Assembly: GCA_044220635.1 (NCBI GenBank)
Contig: JBGAQP010000003.1
Location: 124,001 to 188,000, forward strand
DNA length: 64,000 nucleotides
Source: JBGAQP01 sp044220635
Lineage (GTDB): Bacteria > Pseudomonadota > Gammaproteobacteria > Burkholderiales > Usitatibacteraceae
Direction: 5' to 3'
Positions within the stretch are counted from its first letter, which is position 1; every line of letters starts with the position of its first letter. Both the position numbers and the translations under genes were made by a program. This document shows positions 18,284 through 25,638 of the stretch, in pieces. The notes beneath the pieces were generated by a model. It saw nothing but the letters and a program-made list of their open reading frames with translations. It was not told where the DNA came from and made no database searches.

Positions 18284-19231
18284 CTAGGGCGCCTTGCCGG
18301 CGGCGAGCAGCGCCTTCAGGTCCTGCTCGAGGAATTTCTCGAGCCCCGCGCGGTTGAGGTGGTCCGTGTCGAAGTAGTAGCGCGCATCCGCGATGGTCGC
18401 GGAGTAGTCGTGGTAGGCCACGCCCAGCGCCCCGAGCCGCGCCGCGAGCGCTGCATCGAACGCCGCCTCGTCGGGCAGCGCCTCGCGATACAGGGGCGGG
18501 ACCGGCGTCTTCACCACGACCACGGCCATGCCCGCGCCCCGGGCCAGCCCGACGATCGCGGCCAGCTGGTCGAGGTAGCGCCCGAGCGCCTCCGGCTCGG
18601 CCTTGCCCGGGTAGAGGTAGGCGATGCGCTTGGCCACGGCCGCCTTCGACGGGCGGCTCACGCGCCCGAACTGCGCCTGCCCCTCCCAGACATCGGCCTG
18701 GAAGCGCTCGCGGTTGTTGATCTTCGAGAAGCCGCTCAGGTAGTCGAGCACCGCGCGCGGGTCCACGCCCTCGTCGCGCGCGTACTCGCACAGGCGGCGG
18801 GCCAACGCCGGGTCGAAGGGCGTGCGCCGCAGGAGCTTCGCGTCGGCGAAGCGCTCCTCGTTCCATGCGCGCGAGCGCAACGCGAAGGAATCGACCACGT
18901 AGAGGACCCCGCCCGCGCGGCGCTCGCGCAGGAACGCCTCGAGCACGAAGCGGTTGTAGAGCGGGCCCGTGCCCGGCGAGCCGAGGTTGAGCACGCGCCG
19001 GCCCGTCGCCTCCTCGAGCCGCGCGTTGAAGCCGCCGAAATCGAGCTGCATCGCGTGGGAGGCCCCCAGGACCACCCAGTCGACCCGGTCCTCCTGCAGC
19101 GTGGCGATCCGGAAGAACGGGTTGGCCTGGCCCGTGCGGTAGACGAGCCGCTCGGCGGCGGCGTAGAGCCCGGCGTAGATCGCCAGCCCGATGGCGGCGA
19201 ACAGGAGGGCGGAGCGCACGGGGCTCTTCAT
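18284..19231 (-). CDS. SGNH/DltD-like membrane-anchored hydrolase
   Basis: A 315-residue protein with one N-terminal membrane anchor (about residues 8-26) and an extracytoplasmic SGNH-like domain. The nucleophile block is VVLGASHAMQLDFGG (Ser58), and the late FDTDHLNRAG supplies the Asp-His pair. Such proteins partner with MBOAT O-acyltransferases in acetylation of alginate, cell-wall polymers or other glycans. The MBOAT gene ends 4 bases upstream, so the two form a unit. The acceptor polymer is unknown because no polymer-synthesis genes are nearby. Confidence 0.75.
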   Translation of the reverse strand: MKSPVRSALLFAAIGLAIYAGLYAAAERLVYRTGQANPFFRIATLQEDRVDWVVLGASHAMQLDFGGFNARLEEATGRRVLNLGSPGTGPLYNRFVLEAFLRERRAGGVLYVVDSFALRSRAWNEERFADAKLLRRTPFDPALARRLCEYARDEGVDPRAVLDYLSGFSKINNRERFQADVWEGQAQFGRVSRPSKAAVAKRIAYLYPGKAEPEALGRYLDQLAAIVGLARGAGMAVVVVKTPVPPLYREALPDEAAFDAALAARLGALGVAYHDYSATIADARYYFDTDHLNRAGLEKFLEQDLKALLAAGKAP

Positions 19232-19234
19232 GGC

Positions 19235-20683
19235 TCAGAACTGCATGTAGATGAACTCGCGCGCCTGCCAGCGCCCCAGCACCAGAAGCGCGACGATCGC
19301 GAGGTACCACGCCGCCCAGCGCAGCGCCGCGGGCGCCGCCGCGAGCCTGCGGACCAGGGGTCGGCGCTCGTCGAGGATCTCGAGCCCCAGCAGGAGCGCG
19401 ATCAGCGCGAAGCCCAGGCCGTGGTCGTACGTGAAGGGATACCGGGCCAGCAGGCCGGGCATCTCGCCGAGCTGGGTCGCGATCTTCGCGAGGATCGTCC
19501 ACGCCTCGCCCAGCGTCTTCGCCCGGAAGAAGACCCAGGCGATCGCGATGAGGTGGAAGGTGAGCAGCACGCGCAGGACGAGGAGCGCGGCGCTGTCGCG
19601 CACGCGCGGCAGCCGCTCGCCCAGCGCCCGCCAGAGGGGTCGCGTGGCGACACCCGCCCACTGGTAGCCGCCGTTGATCGCGCCCCAGGCGAGGAAGGTC
19701 CATCCCACCCCGTAGCCGAGCCCCGCGTGCCACAGGCCGCTCGCGAGGAACACGATCATGAGGTTCAGGTAGAGCCGCACCGGGCCCGCACGGCTTCCGC
19801 CGAGCGGGATGTAGAGGTAGTCGCGGAACCACCGGCCGAGGGAGATGTGCCAGCGCTCGCTCCAGAACTCCGCGGTGCTGCGCGCGAGGTAGGGCCGGCG
19901 GAAGTTCTCCATCAGCTGCAGCCCGAAGAGCAGCGACACGCCGATGGCGACGTCGGTGTAGCCGGAGAAGTCGCAGTAGATCTGGAAGGCGAAGAAGTAG
20001 ACGCTGATCAGCAGGTCGATCGGCGAGGCGTAGGCGGCGATGGCGAAGGTCCTGTCGACGAAGGGCGCGAGGTTGTCGGCGACGACGACCTTCTTCACCA
20101 GCCCCCAGCCGATGAGCTGCACGCCGAGCAGCAGCCGCGCGGGGTCGGCGCGAAGCCCCGCGGCGACCTGCGGCAGGAACGTGGTCGCCCGCTCGATCGG
20201 CCCCGCGAGGATCTTGGGGAAGTGCGCGAGGAAGAGCGCCACCTCGCCCGCGCCCCCGGCACCCGGAAGGCGCCGCGCGAAGACGTCGACGAGGTAGCCG
20301 GCCGCCGAGAAGGCGTAGAAGGAGTAGCCGACGGGAGTCGCCACGCCCAGCCGGGGCCAGGCGATGCCGGCGAGGCGCTCGATTTCCCCGGCGAGGAAGT
20401 CGTGGAACTTGAAGGCGGCGAGAGAGCCGATCACCGCGACCAGCCCTGCGGCGAGGAGCGCGCGCCGCGCGCCCTCGCCGCGGGCGCGGCCGATGGCCCG
20501 CGCGCAGGCCCAGGCGAGGAGCGTCACCGCGCCGAGGAAGGCGAGGTTCGCGGGCTTCGTGGCACCGTAGAAGGCCCAGCTCGCGAAGAGCAGCCAGAGC
20601 CAGCGCCGGCCCGCGGGCAGCGCGGCGAACACGGCGAGCGCGACCGGCAGGAACGCGAAGAACTCGAGCGAGGTGAAGAGCAT
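19235..20683 (-). CDS. MBOAT-family O-acyltransferase (AlgI-like)
   Basis: A 482-residue polytopic protein. It opens with MLFTSLEFFAFLPVAL, as AlgI-type MBOATs do, and has VGYSFYAFSAAGYLVDV, FPKILAGPIERA, FAFQIYCDFSGYTDVAIG, FWSERWHISLGRWFRDYLY and the catalytic-histidine block ASGLWHAG. It would carry acyl groups across the membrane to the SGNH partner encoded next. It follows the cytochrome genes by 21 bases on the same strand, but a functional link to them is not evident. Confidence 0.9.
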   Translation of the reverse strand: MLFTSLEFFAFLPVALAVFAALPAGRRWLWLLFASWAFYGATKPANLAFLGAVTLLAWACARAIGRARGEGARRALLAAGLVAVIGSLAAFKFHDFLAGEIERLAGIAWPRLGVATPVGYSFYAFSAAGYLVDVFARRLPGAGGAGEVALFLAHFPKILAGPIERATTFLPQVAAGLRADPARLLLGVQLIGWGLVKKVVVADNLAPFVDRTFAIAAYASPIDLLISVYFFAFQIYCDFSGYTDVAIGVSLLFGLQLMENFRRPYLARSTAEFWSERWHISLGRWFRDYLYIPLGGSRAGPVRLYLNLMIVFLASGLWHAGLGYGVGWTFLAWGAINGGYQWAGVATRPLWRALGERLPRVRDSAALLVLRVLLTFHLIAIAWVFFRAKTLGEAWTILAKIATQLGEMPGLLARYPFTYDHGLGFALIALLLGLEILDERRPLVRRLAAAPAALRWAAWYLAIVALLVLGRWQAREFIYMQF

Positions 20684-20704
20684 GGCTCCCCCGCCCGCGC
20701 GACG

Positions 20705-21304
20705 CTAGTAGGTCGCTCCGCCCGCGCGCAGGTCCTCGGGAACCAGGTCGATCGGGATCGCCGCGTTCAGCACGAGGTAGTTCACGAGCGCCTCGCGCTG
20801 CTCCTTGTTCAGCTTGATCTGCACGTGGCTCGGCTTGTTGAGCGAGCCGTGCCAGGCCTCCTTCGTCCGGTCCTGCGTGACGACGACGGTGATGATGTGG
20901 CAGCTCTGGCAGTAGTCGAGCGTGAAATCGCGGCCGTCGGGCGGCAGGAGCTTCTCCCAGTTCGCCGTGGCGGGATTGGCGGGGACCTTCGCCGCCGCGA
21001 GCGGCATGTTGAACGCGAGGTAGTCGGCGAGGGTGAGCAGCTCCTTCTCCTGGAGTCGCTGCAGCCCCGGCACGGCCTTGGCGCGAGCGCGAAGGTACTT
21101 CTCCCAGTCCTCGCGCGAGCGCTTGCCGGTCACGATCGCGCGCGACTCCTCCGCCGGCGCCTTGGCGGCGAGCACCTTCGCGAGCAGCGTGCGCCCCCCG
21201 GAGGGGATGAAGTCGAAGACGTCGGCGGCCCCGGCGACCAGGGGCGCCAGGACGAGGGCGGCGGCCGCAAGCCAGGCGGCGGCGGTGGGACGATGCAGGC
21301 TCAT
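20705..21304 (-). CDS. Mono-heme c-type cytochrome (paralogue 2)
   Basis: A 199-residue secreted cytochrome. A signal peptide (residues 1-27, ending VAGAA) precedes a unique N-terminal half with FDFIPSGGRTLL and LADYLAFNMPLA. A single heme site CQSCH (residues 132-136) follows LPPDGRDFTLD, and INLNPE-like helices are absent. The whole layout repeats that of the neighbouring cytochrome (FMPKGGKALLLEL, LAAYLAVHMPLA, LPPDGRELAW, CQSCH), so the two arose by duplication and have diverged strongly. The start ATG at 21304 has no upstream rival with a signal peptide. Position after the Tat-bearing E1 genes suggests it accepts electrons in the periplasm. Confidence 0.85.
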   Translation of the reverse strand: MSLHRPTAAAWLAAAALVLAPLVAGAADVFDFIPSGGRTLLAKVLAAKAPAEESRAIVTGKRSREDWEKYLRARAKAVPGLQRLQEKELLTLADYLAFNMPLAAAKVPANPATANWEKLLPPDGRDFTLDYCQSCHIITVVVTQDRTKEAWHGSLNKPSHVQIKLNKEQREALVNYLVLNAAIPIDLVPEDLRAGGATY

Positions 21305-21336
21305 GGCGATCTCCCGATGGCCGGCGACGGCGCCGG

Positions 21337-21897
21337 TCAGAACCGCAGGTCCGGGGGGACGTCCTCGATCCTCATGGGCATGTTGATCGCGGAGTAGCGC
21401 GAGAACTCCTCGCGCTCCTGCGGGCTCATCTTCATCTCGCGGTGGAACGGCGACAGGAACATGTTGCGCCACCCCTGCACCTCGCGAACCTGCGTGAGGT
21501 GGCTCGTGAAGAGGGAATGGCAGGACTGGCACTGGGTCCAGGCGAGCTCGCGGCCGTCGGGCGGAAGCGCGGCCGCCGGATCGCCGGCCGGGGGCGGGTC
21601 GGGGGCGAGCGGCATGTGGACGGCGAGGTAGGCGGCGAGCGTGTCGAGCTCGCGCTCGGAGAATGCCGGGCGGCGCGCGCGGGCGAATTCGCGCCATTCG
21701 GCCTCGGTCCGCCGGGCCTGCGACACTTCCCGAAGCGTCTTCGCCTCCGGGGGCGATCCCGCGAGCTCGAGCAGCAGGGCCTTGCCGCCCTTGGGCATGA
21801 ACGCGTAGTCCTCGCCGGCCGCCGCGAGGGCGAGCGGCACGGCCAGCGCCGCGACGGCGACGAGGCCGGGCCGGGGCCCGCGCCGCCGCGCATTCAT
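21337..21897 (-). CDS. Mono-heme c-type cytochrome (paralogue 1)
   Basis: A 186-residue secreted cytochrome with an N-terminal signal peptide (residues 1-27), the motif YAFMPKGGKALLLEL, and one heme-binding CQSCH at residues 123-127. Several methionines follow (MKMSPQE, INMPMRIEDV) that could supply the sixth heme ligand. The ATG at 21897 overlaps the stop of the YgiT-type gene by 4 bases (ATGA), which fixes the start. It is 32 bases from its paralogue. The FxPxGGxxLL block in both proteins is not something I recognise from classical cytochrome c families. Confidence 0.85.
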   Translation of the reverse strand: MNARRRGPRPGLVAVAALAVPLALAAAGEDYAFMPKGGKALLLELAGSPPEAKTLREVSQARRTEAEWREFARARRPAFSERELDTLAAYLAVHMPLAPDPPPAGDPAAALPPDGRELAWTQCQSCHSLFTSHLTQVREVQGWRNMFLSPFHREMKMSPQEREEFSRYSAINMPMRIEDVPPDLRF

Positions 21898-22181
21898 GGG
21901 GGCGTCTCGGTCCCGGAGCGGTCGCGGAAGGAGAAGACCGGGACGCGCAACTCGCCGCGCGCCTTGTCCGGCGGGAATCCCTCGCCGCGAAGCAGGTCCA
22001 GGACGATGGCGGTGTTGTCGTCGTAGAGCTGGGTGCCGCAGCGCGCGCACACGAGGGCCGGGATGTCCTCCACGACGACGAGCCGCTCGTCGTGCCAGAA
22101 CGCCGAGCGCACGCGGCTCGCGCGCAATTCCCCGCTCCCGCAGCCCGTGCAGGCGAGCGAGTCCTCGCGCGCGGCATCCAT
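21894..22181 (-). CDS. YgiT-type zinc-finger protein
   Basis: A 95-residue protein with two zinc-ligand pairs, CTGCG (C11, C14) and CARCG (C45, C48). It resembles the N-terminal zinc domain of YgiT/MqsA-type proteins but lacks the helix-turn-helix antitoxin half, and no toxin gene is adjacent. Between the pairs is AFWHDERLVVVEDIPALV, the usual small beta region. It starts 17 bases after the E1-beta stop and overlaps the first cytochrome by 4 bases. Its place in an operon of a dehydrogenase and cytochromes is odd; it could help assembly or regulate. Confidence 0.7.
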   Translation of the reverse strand: MDAAREDSLACTGCGSGELRASRVRSAFWHDERLVVVEDIPALVCARCGTQLYDDNTAIVLDLLRGEGFPPDKARGELRVPVFSFRDRSGTETPP

Positions 22182-22198
22182 CGGCACCGTCCCCGCCC

Positions 22199-23170
22199 TC
22201 AGCCCACCAGCTTCTTCGCCGCGGCGACGATGTGGTCGGCGTTCGGCCGCATCCAGAGGAACATCTCCGGCGCGGCGGGCGGCGGCGCGTCGGGGAAGGC
22301 CACGCGCTTGTAGCGCGCGCCGTCGACGTTTTCCGCCACGCGGGCGATCACCTCGGCGCCCGGGCAGAGCGTGTAGTACGACTGGTCGACCGTGAGCAGC
22401 CGCTTCGTCTTGGCGACCGACTTCACCAGCGTCTCGGTGTCCATGGGCTTCAGGCAGCGCAGGTCGATGGTCTCGACCTTCATGCCCTGGCCCTGCAGCC
22501 GCTCGGTCGCCTTCAGCACCTCGGGCATGCCGCCCCCGGAGCCCACGATCGTGATGTCCGAGCCCGTCGTGCGCACCGCGGCCTTGTCGAGCGGCGTCAC
22601 GTACTGCTCGTCGGGCACCTCCTCGATCAGCTCGCGCAGCCCCGCGGGATACAGGTACGCGACGGGGTTGGGATCGCGGATCGCCGCGGCCATCATGCCC
22701 TTCGCGTCCGTGGGCGTGGAGGGAACCACGGTCTTGAGGCCCGGGATGTGCGCGTAGTAGGTGTCGATCTCGTAGTCCGAGTGCTGGCCGGCGAACCCCG
22801 GCGTCTGCCCGGTCATCTCGAGCAGGAAGACGATGGGCATCTCGGCCATGCCGCCGGTCATGTGGCGCAGCTTCCCGGCGTGGTTCTGGATGATCTGGAA
22901 GCACATGCAGTTGCCCTGGTAGGGGATGTAGGTCACGGCCTTCGTGCCCGCGAGCCCCGCTCCCAGGGTGCACGACGCCATCCACATCTCGTCGATGCCG
23001 GTATTCACCACGCGCTTGCGCCCGAACTCCTTCTCCAGGTTGATCACGGGCTTGCCCGGGGTGGAAGCCACCGGCGGGGTGAGCTCGAAGATCCAGACCA
23101 TGTTCTTGTCCTGGCGCATCTCGTACTGCACGGCCTCGAGGACCGCGTACATCCAGCTCTTGCGTGCCAT
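22199..23170 (-). CDS. 2-oxoacid dehydrogenase E1 component, beta subunit
   Basis: A 323-residue E1-beta of the pyruvate/acetoin dehydrogenase group. Recognisable blocks are YAVLEAVQYEM, VVNTGIDEMWMASCTLGAGLAG, GNCMCFQIIQNHAGKLRHMTGG, GQHSDYEIDTYYAHIPGLKTV-type substrate channel residues, PTDAKGMMAAAIRDPNPVAYLY and SVAKTKRLLTVDQS. It has no signal peptide. The gene follows the E1-alpha gene by 10 bases, so an alpha2beta2 enzyme is expected. No E2 or E3 gene is in the cluster, which is unusual; cytochromes follow instead. Confidence 0.9.
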   Translation of the reverse strand: MARKSWMYAVLEAVQYEMRQDKNMVWIFELTPPVASTPGKPVINLEKEFGRKRVVNTGIDEMWMASCTLGAGLAGTKAVTYIPYQGNCMCFQIIQNHAGKLRHMTGGMAEMPIVFLLEMTGQTPGFAGQHSDYEIDTYYAHIPGLKTVVPSTPTDAKGMMAAAIRDPNPVAYLYPAGLRELIEEVPDEQYVTPLDKAAVRTTGSDITIVGSGGGMPEVLKATERLQGQGMKVETIDLRCLKPMDTETLVKSVAKTKRLLTVDQSYYTLCPGAEVIARVAENVDGARYKRVAFPDAPPPAAPEMFLWMRPNADHIVAAAKKLVG

Positions 23171-23180
23171 GGTCTTCTCC

Positions 23181-24404
23181 TCAGCCGAACTGCCGGGCGG
23201 GAACCACGCCCTCGACGAACACGTTCTTCAGGCCGTCCTCGGGCTTGCAGAAGGGCTGCTGGTCGGCCCAGGCGAAGGCCTCGACCGCCTCCTTCTTGGC
23301 GGCCGCCTCGATCGCATCCGCCCGGGCGCGGTCGAGCACGCCCCAGTTGATGAGGACGTTGCGGCAGATGTCCACCGGGTCGCGCGCCATCCACGCCCGA
23401 AGCTCGCGCTCGGGCCGGAAGGTGGAGATCGCCAGCGGGTCGTAGCCGAACGCGCCCAGCTGGCCCGGCTTGGCGCCCGGCGCACCCCAGTGGTTGTAGT
23501 AGCGGTAGGTCTTCGCCTCGATGAGGGTGGGCCCTTCGCCCGCCCGCGCGCGCTCCACCGCGGTGCGCGCGGCGTTGTAGACCTGGAAGACGTCCTGCCC
23601 GTCGACCACCACGCCCGGGATGCGATAGGTGCGCGCCGCGTCCGCGATGTCCTTCATCGGGCACGAGTACGAGTAGTGCGCGTACTGGTGGTAGAGGTTG
23701 TTCTCCAGCACGTAGATGAACGGCAGCTGGAGCAAGGCGGCGTTGTTGAGCGCCGAGTGGAAGTGCGGCGTGGCGTAGGTGCCGTCGCCGCCGAAGACCA
23801 CGCTCACCTGCTTGCTCCCGCGGGCGCGGAAGGCGAAGGCGGAGCCCGTCGCGATCACGTGGCCGGGGCCGATCATGCCGTCGGCGCCGATGAACCCGCA
23901 GGACTTGTCGGAGAGGTGCATCTCCCCGCCGTAGCCCTTGTTGATGCCCGTGGCCCGGAAGTCGTTCTCGGCGGCCATCTTCTTCATGTCCACGCCCTTC
24001 GCGATGGCGTGGCCCGTCGGACGGTGCGTGCTGTAGACGAAGTCGACCTCGTCGAAGGCGCCCTTGTTGCGCAGGGCGGAACAGACGCCGACGGCCACCG
24101 CTTCCTGGCCCGCGTAGAAGTGGTTGTAGCCGCGGTACTTGGGATCGGTGAGCATCTTGTCGGCCATCGTCCGCTCGTGCCAGCGGATGCGGCAGATGGT
24201 CGTGAACATCTCGGTGAGCTTGTCGTTGGGCAGGTCCTTCGCCCAGAACCCGAGCTCGCCCTCGGCCCAGGCCGTGTTGCTCGCCCACGAAATCGCGGCG
24301 CCCGCGCCCGCGACGCCCTTCAGGAACGTCCGCCGGCTCGTGGACTTGATCGGATCGGCTGTCGGGGTTTCCTGCAGAAGCTCCTCGCGCACATGTTCGG
24401 ACAT
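23181..24404 (-). CDS. 2-oxoacid dehydrogenase E1 component, alpha subunit, with Tat signal peptide
   Basis: A 407-residue ThDP-binding E1-alpha. After the start ATG at 24404 (Shine-Dalgarno GGAGGA) comes a hydrophilic lead, then a twin-arginine motif STSRRTFLKG (R24, R25), a hydrophobic stretch VAGAGAAISW and a likely cleavage site NTAWA|EGE after residue 47. The mature part has the normal E1-alpha blocks: RIRWHERTMADKM, FYAGQEAVAVGV, the ThDP site GGDGTYATPHFHSALNNAA (GDG 206-208) through ENN (235-236), and TYRYYNHWGAPG. Cytoplasmic 2-oxoacid dehydrogenases do not carry Tat signals. Export with the signal-less beta subunit as a folded complex is inferred. The substrate may be pyruvate or a related 2-oxoacid. 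Confidence 0.9.
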   Translation of the reverse strand: MSEHVREELLQETPTADPIKSTSRRTFLKGVAGAGAAISWASNTAWAEGELGFWAKDLPNDKLTEMFTTICRIRWHERTMADKMLTDPKYRGYNHFYAGQEAVAVGVCSALRNKGAFDEVDFVYSTHRPTGHAIAKGVDMKKMAAENDFRATGINKGYGGEMHLSDKSCGFIGADGMIGPGHVIATGSAFAFRARGSKQVSVVFGGDGTYATPHFHSALNNAALLQLPFIYVLENNLYHQYAHYSYSCPMKDIADAARTYRIPGVVVDGQDVFQVYNAARTAVERARAGEGPTLIEAKTYRYYNHWGAPGAKPGQLGAFGYDPLAISTFRPERELRAWMARDPVDICRNVLINWGVLDRARADAIEAAAKKEAVEAFAWADQQPFCKPEDGLKNVFVEGVVPARQFG

Positions 24405-24474
24405 GTCCGTTCCTCCAGTTGCGCATCCATTGACCACCAGTGAAGTCACGCTAGACTCCCTGGTTCCGGATGTG

Positions 24475-24488
24475 TTGACTGGAGTCAA
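24475..24488. promoter_or_regulatory. Inverted repeat upstream of the E1-alpha gene
   Basis: TTGACT and AGTCAA are separated by two bases, a compact inverted repeat about 70 bases before the E1-alpha start. A second, imperfect TGAC...GTCA pair lies at about 24431-24448. Either arm could double as a -35-like hexamer for the minus strand, but no convincing -10 sits at normal spacing. The size suits a dimeric repressor such as a GntR-type regulator; none is encoded beside it. Confidence 0.45.
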
Positions 24489-24565
24489 CGGCCGACGAGA
24501 TTTGCCCGGCGCGAAACGCCCGGCGGCGCGGCGCGCAGGTTCCTGCGGGCAGCGGCGCCGCCGGC

Positions 24566-25600
24566 TCAGCCGAGCCGGCGGATCACGGCGTCGGCGAACT
24601 GCCGCGTCGTCGCCTTGCCCCCGAGGTCACCCGTGCGCACCTGGTCCTCGAGCAGGACCCGGTCCACGGCGCCGCGCACCTTCGCGCCGAGATCGCCGCG
24701 GCCCACGTGGTCGAGCATCATGCACGCCGAGAGCAGCAGCGCCACGGGGTTCGCGATGCCCTTGCCCGCGATGTCGGGGGCGGACCCGTGCACCGCCTCG
24801 AAGATCGCCGCGTCCGCGCCGATGTTGGCCGCCGGGGCGAGCCCGAGGCCGCCCACGAGCCCGGCGATCAGGTCCGAGAGGATGTCGCCGAAGAGGTTCG
24901 TGGTCACGATCACGTCGAACTGCCAGGGATTCATCACGAGCTGCATCGCGCAGGCGTCGATGATGCGCTCGTCGGCGGCGACCCGCCCCTCGTAGGCCTT
25001 CGCCACGTCCTTCGCGGCCTCGAGGAAGAGGCCCGTGAGCGCCTTGAGGACGTTCGCCTTGTGGACGATGGTGACCTTCTTCCGGCCGTTCGCCGCCGCG
25101 TAGTCGAAGGCGAACTCGGCGATCCGGCGGCTGCCCGCGCGCGTGTTCACGCCGGAGGCGACCGCGACCGCCCGCGGGTCCCCGCCGATGGGCACGTAGT
25201 GCTCGAAGCCCACGTAGAGGCCCTCGAGGTTCTCGCGCACGAGCACGAGGTCGATCTTCTCGTAGCGCCCGCCGGGCACGAGCGTGCGCGCGGGCCTCAG
25301 GTTCGCGTAGAGCTGGAACTCCTCGCGCAGGCGCACGTTCGAGGAGCGGAAGCCCCCGCCCACGGGAGTCGTGAGCGGGCCCTTCAGCGCGAGGCGCGTG
25401 CGGCGGATGCTCTCGAGCGTTTCCTTCGGCAGGGGATCGCCCGCGCTTTCCACGCCCGCCATGCCGGCCTTGTGCTCCTCCCACGCGAACGGCGCGCCCG
25501 CCGCCGCGAGGATGTCGGTCACCGCCCGCGTGATCTCGGGGCCGATGCCGTCGCCCGGAATGAGGGTTGCGGGAATCGCCTTCGTCGCGCTCGTCGCCAT
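24566..25600 (-). CDS. NAD-dependent isocitrate dehydrogenase family protein
   Basis: A 344-residue beta-decarboxylating dehydrogenase. It shows IPGDGIGPEI, LKGPLTTPVGGGFRSSNVRLR, YANLRPARTL, LVLVRENLEGLYVGFEH, TIVHKANVLK, FDVIVTTNLFGDILSD and EAVHGSAPDIAGKG, the pattern of the short NAD-type isocitrate dehydrogenase. Isopropylmalate and tartrate dehydrogenases share much of this, but the SSNVxLR block and context favour isocitrate. The ATG at 25600 follows AGAGAGG, and a TATAAT -10 sits at 25631-25626. It lies upstream of the E1 operon on the same strand, so carbon from the aldolase cluster could feed it. Confidence 0.85.
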   Translation of the reverse strand: MATSATKAIPATLIPGDGIGPEITRAVTDILAAAGAPFAWEEHKAGMAGVESAGDPLPKETLESIRRTRLALKGPLTTPVGGGFRSSNVRLREEFQLYANLRPARTLVPGGRYEKIDLVLVRENLEGLYVGFEHYVPIGGDPRAVAVASGVNTRAGSRRIAEFAFDYAAANGRKKVTIVHKANVLKALTGLFLEAAKDVAKAYEGRVAADERIIDACAMQLVMNPWQFDVIVTTNLFGDILSDLIAGLVGGLGLAPAANIGADAAIFEAVHGSAPDIAGKGIANPVALLLSACMMLDHVGRGDLGAKVRGAVDRVLLEDQVRTGDLGGKATTRQFADAVIRRLG

Positions 25601-25625
25601 GGGGCCTCTCTTTTTCGGAGGCGCG

Positions 25626-25631
25626 ATTATA
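25626..25631 (-). promoter_or_regulatory. -10 box (TATAAT) for the isocitrate dehydrogenase gene
   Basis: A perfect TATAAT on the minus strand in the 38-base gap between lrgB and the dehydrogenase gene predicts transcription from about 25619 with a leader near 19 bases that includes the Shine-Dalgarno AGAGAGG. The -35 region lies inside the lrgB 3' end and shows no consensus match. Confidence 0.6.
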
Positions 25632-25638
25632 CGCGGCG

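Noticed and set aside
18158..21397. An open frame of over 1000 codons on the plus strand across the SGNH, MBOAT and cytochrome genes.
   Set aside because: Composition is shadow-like and all four genes beneath it have strong motifs on the minus strand.
21894..22181. A toxin-antitoxin module.
   Set aside because: No toxin-sized gene adjoins and the DNA-binding half of the antitoxin is missing.
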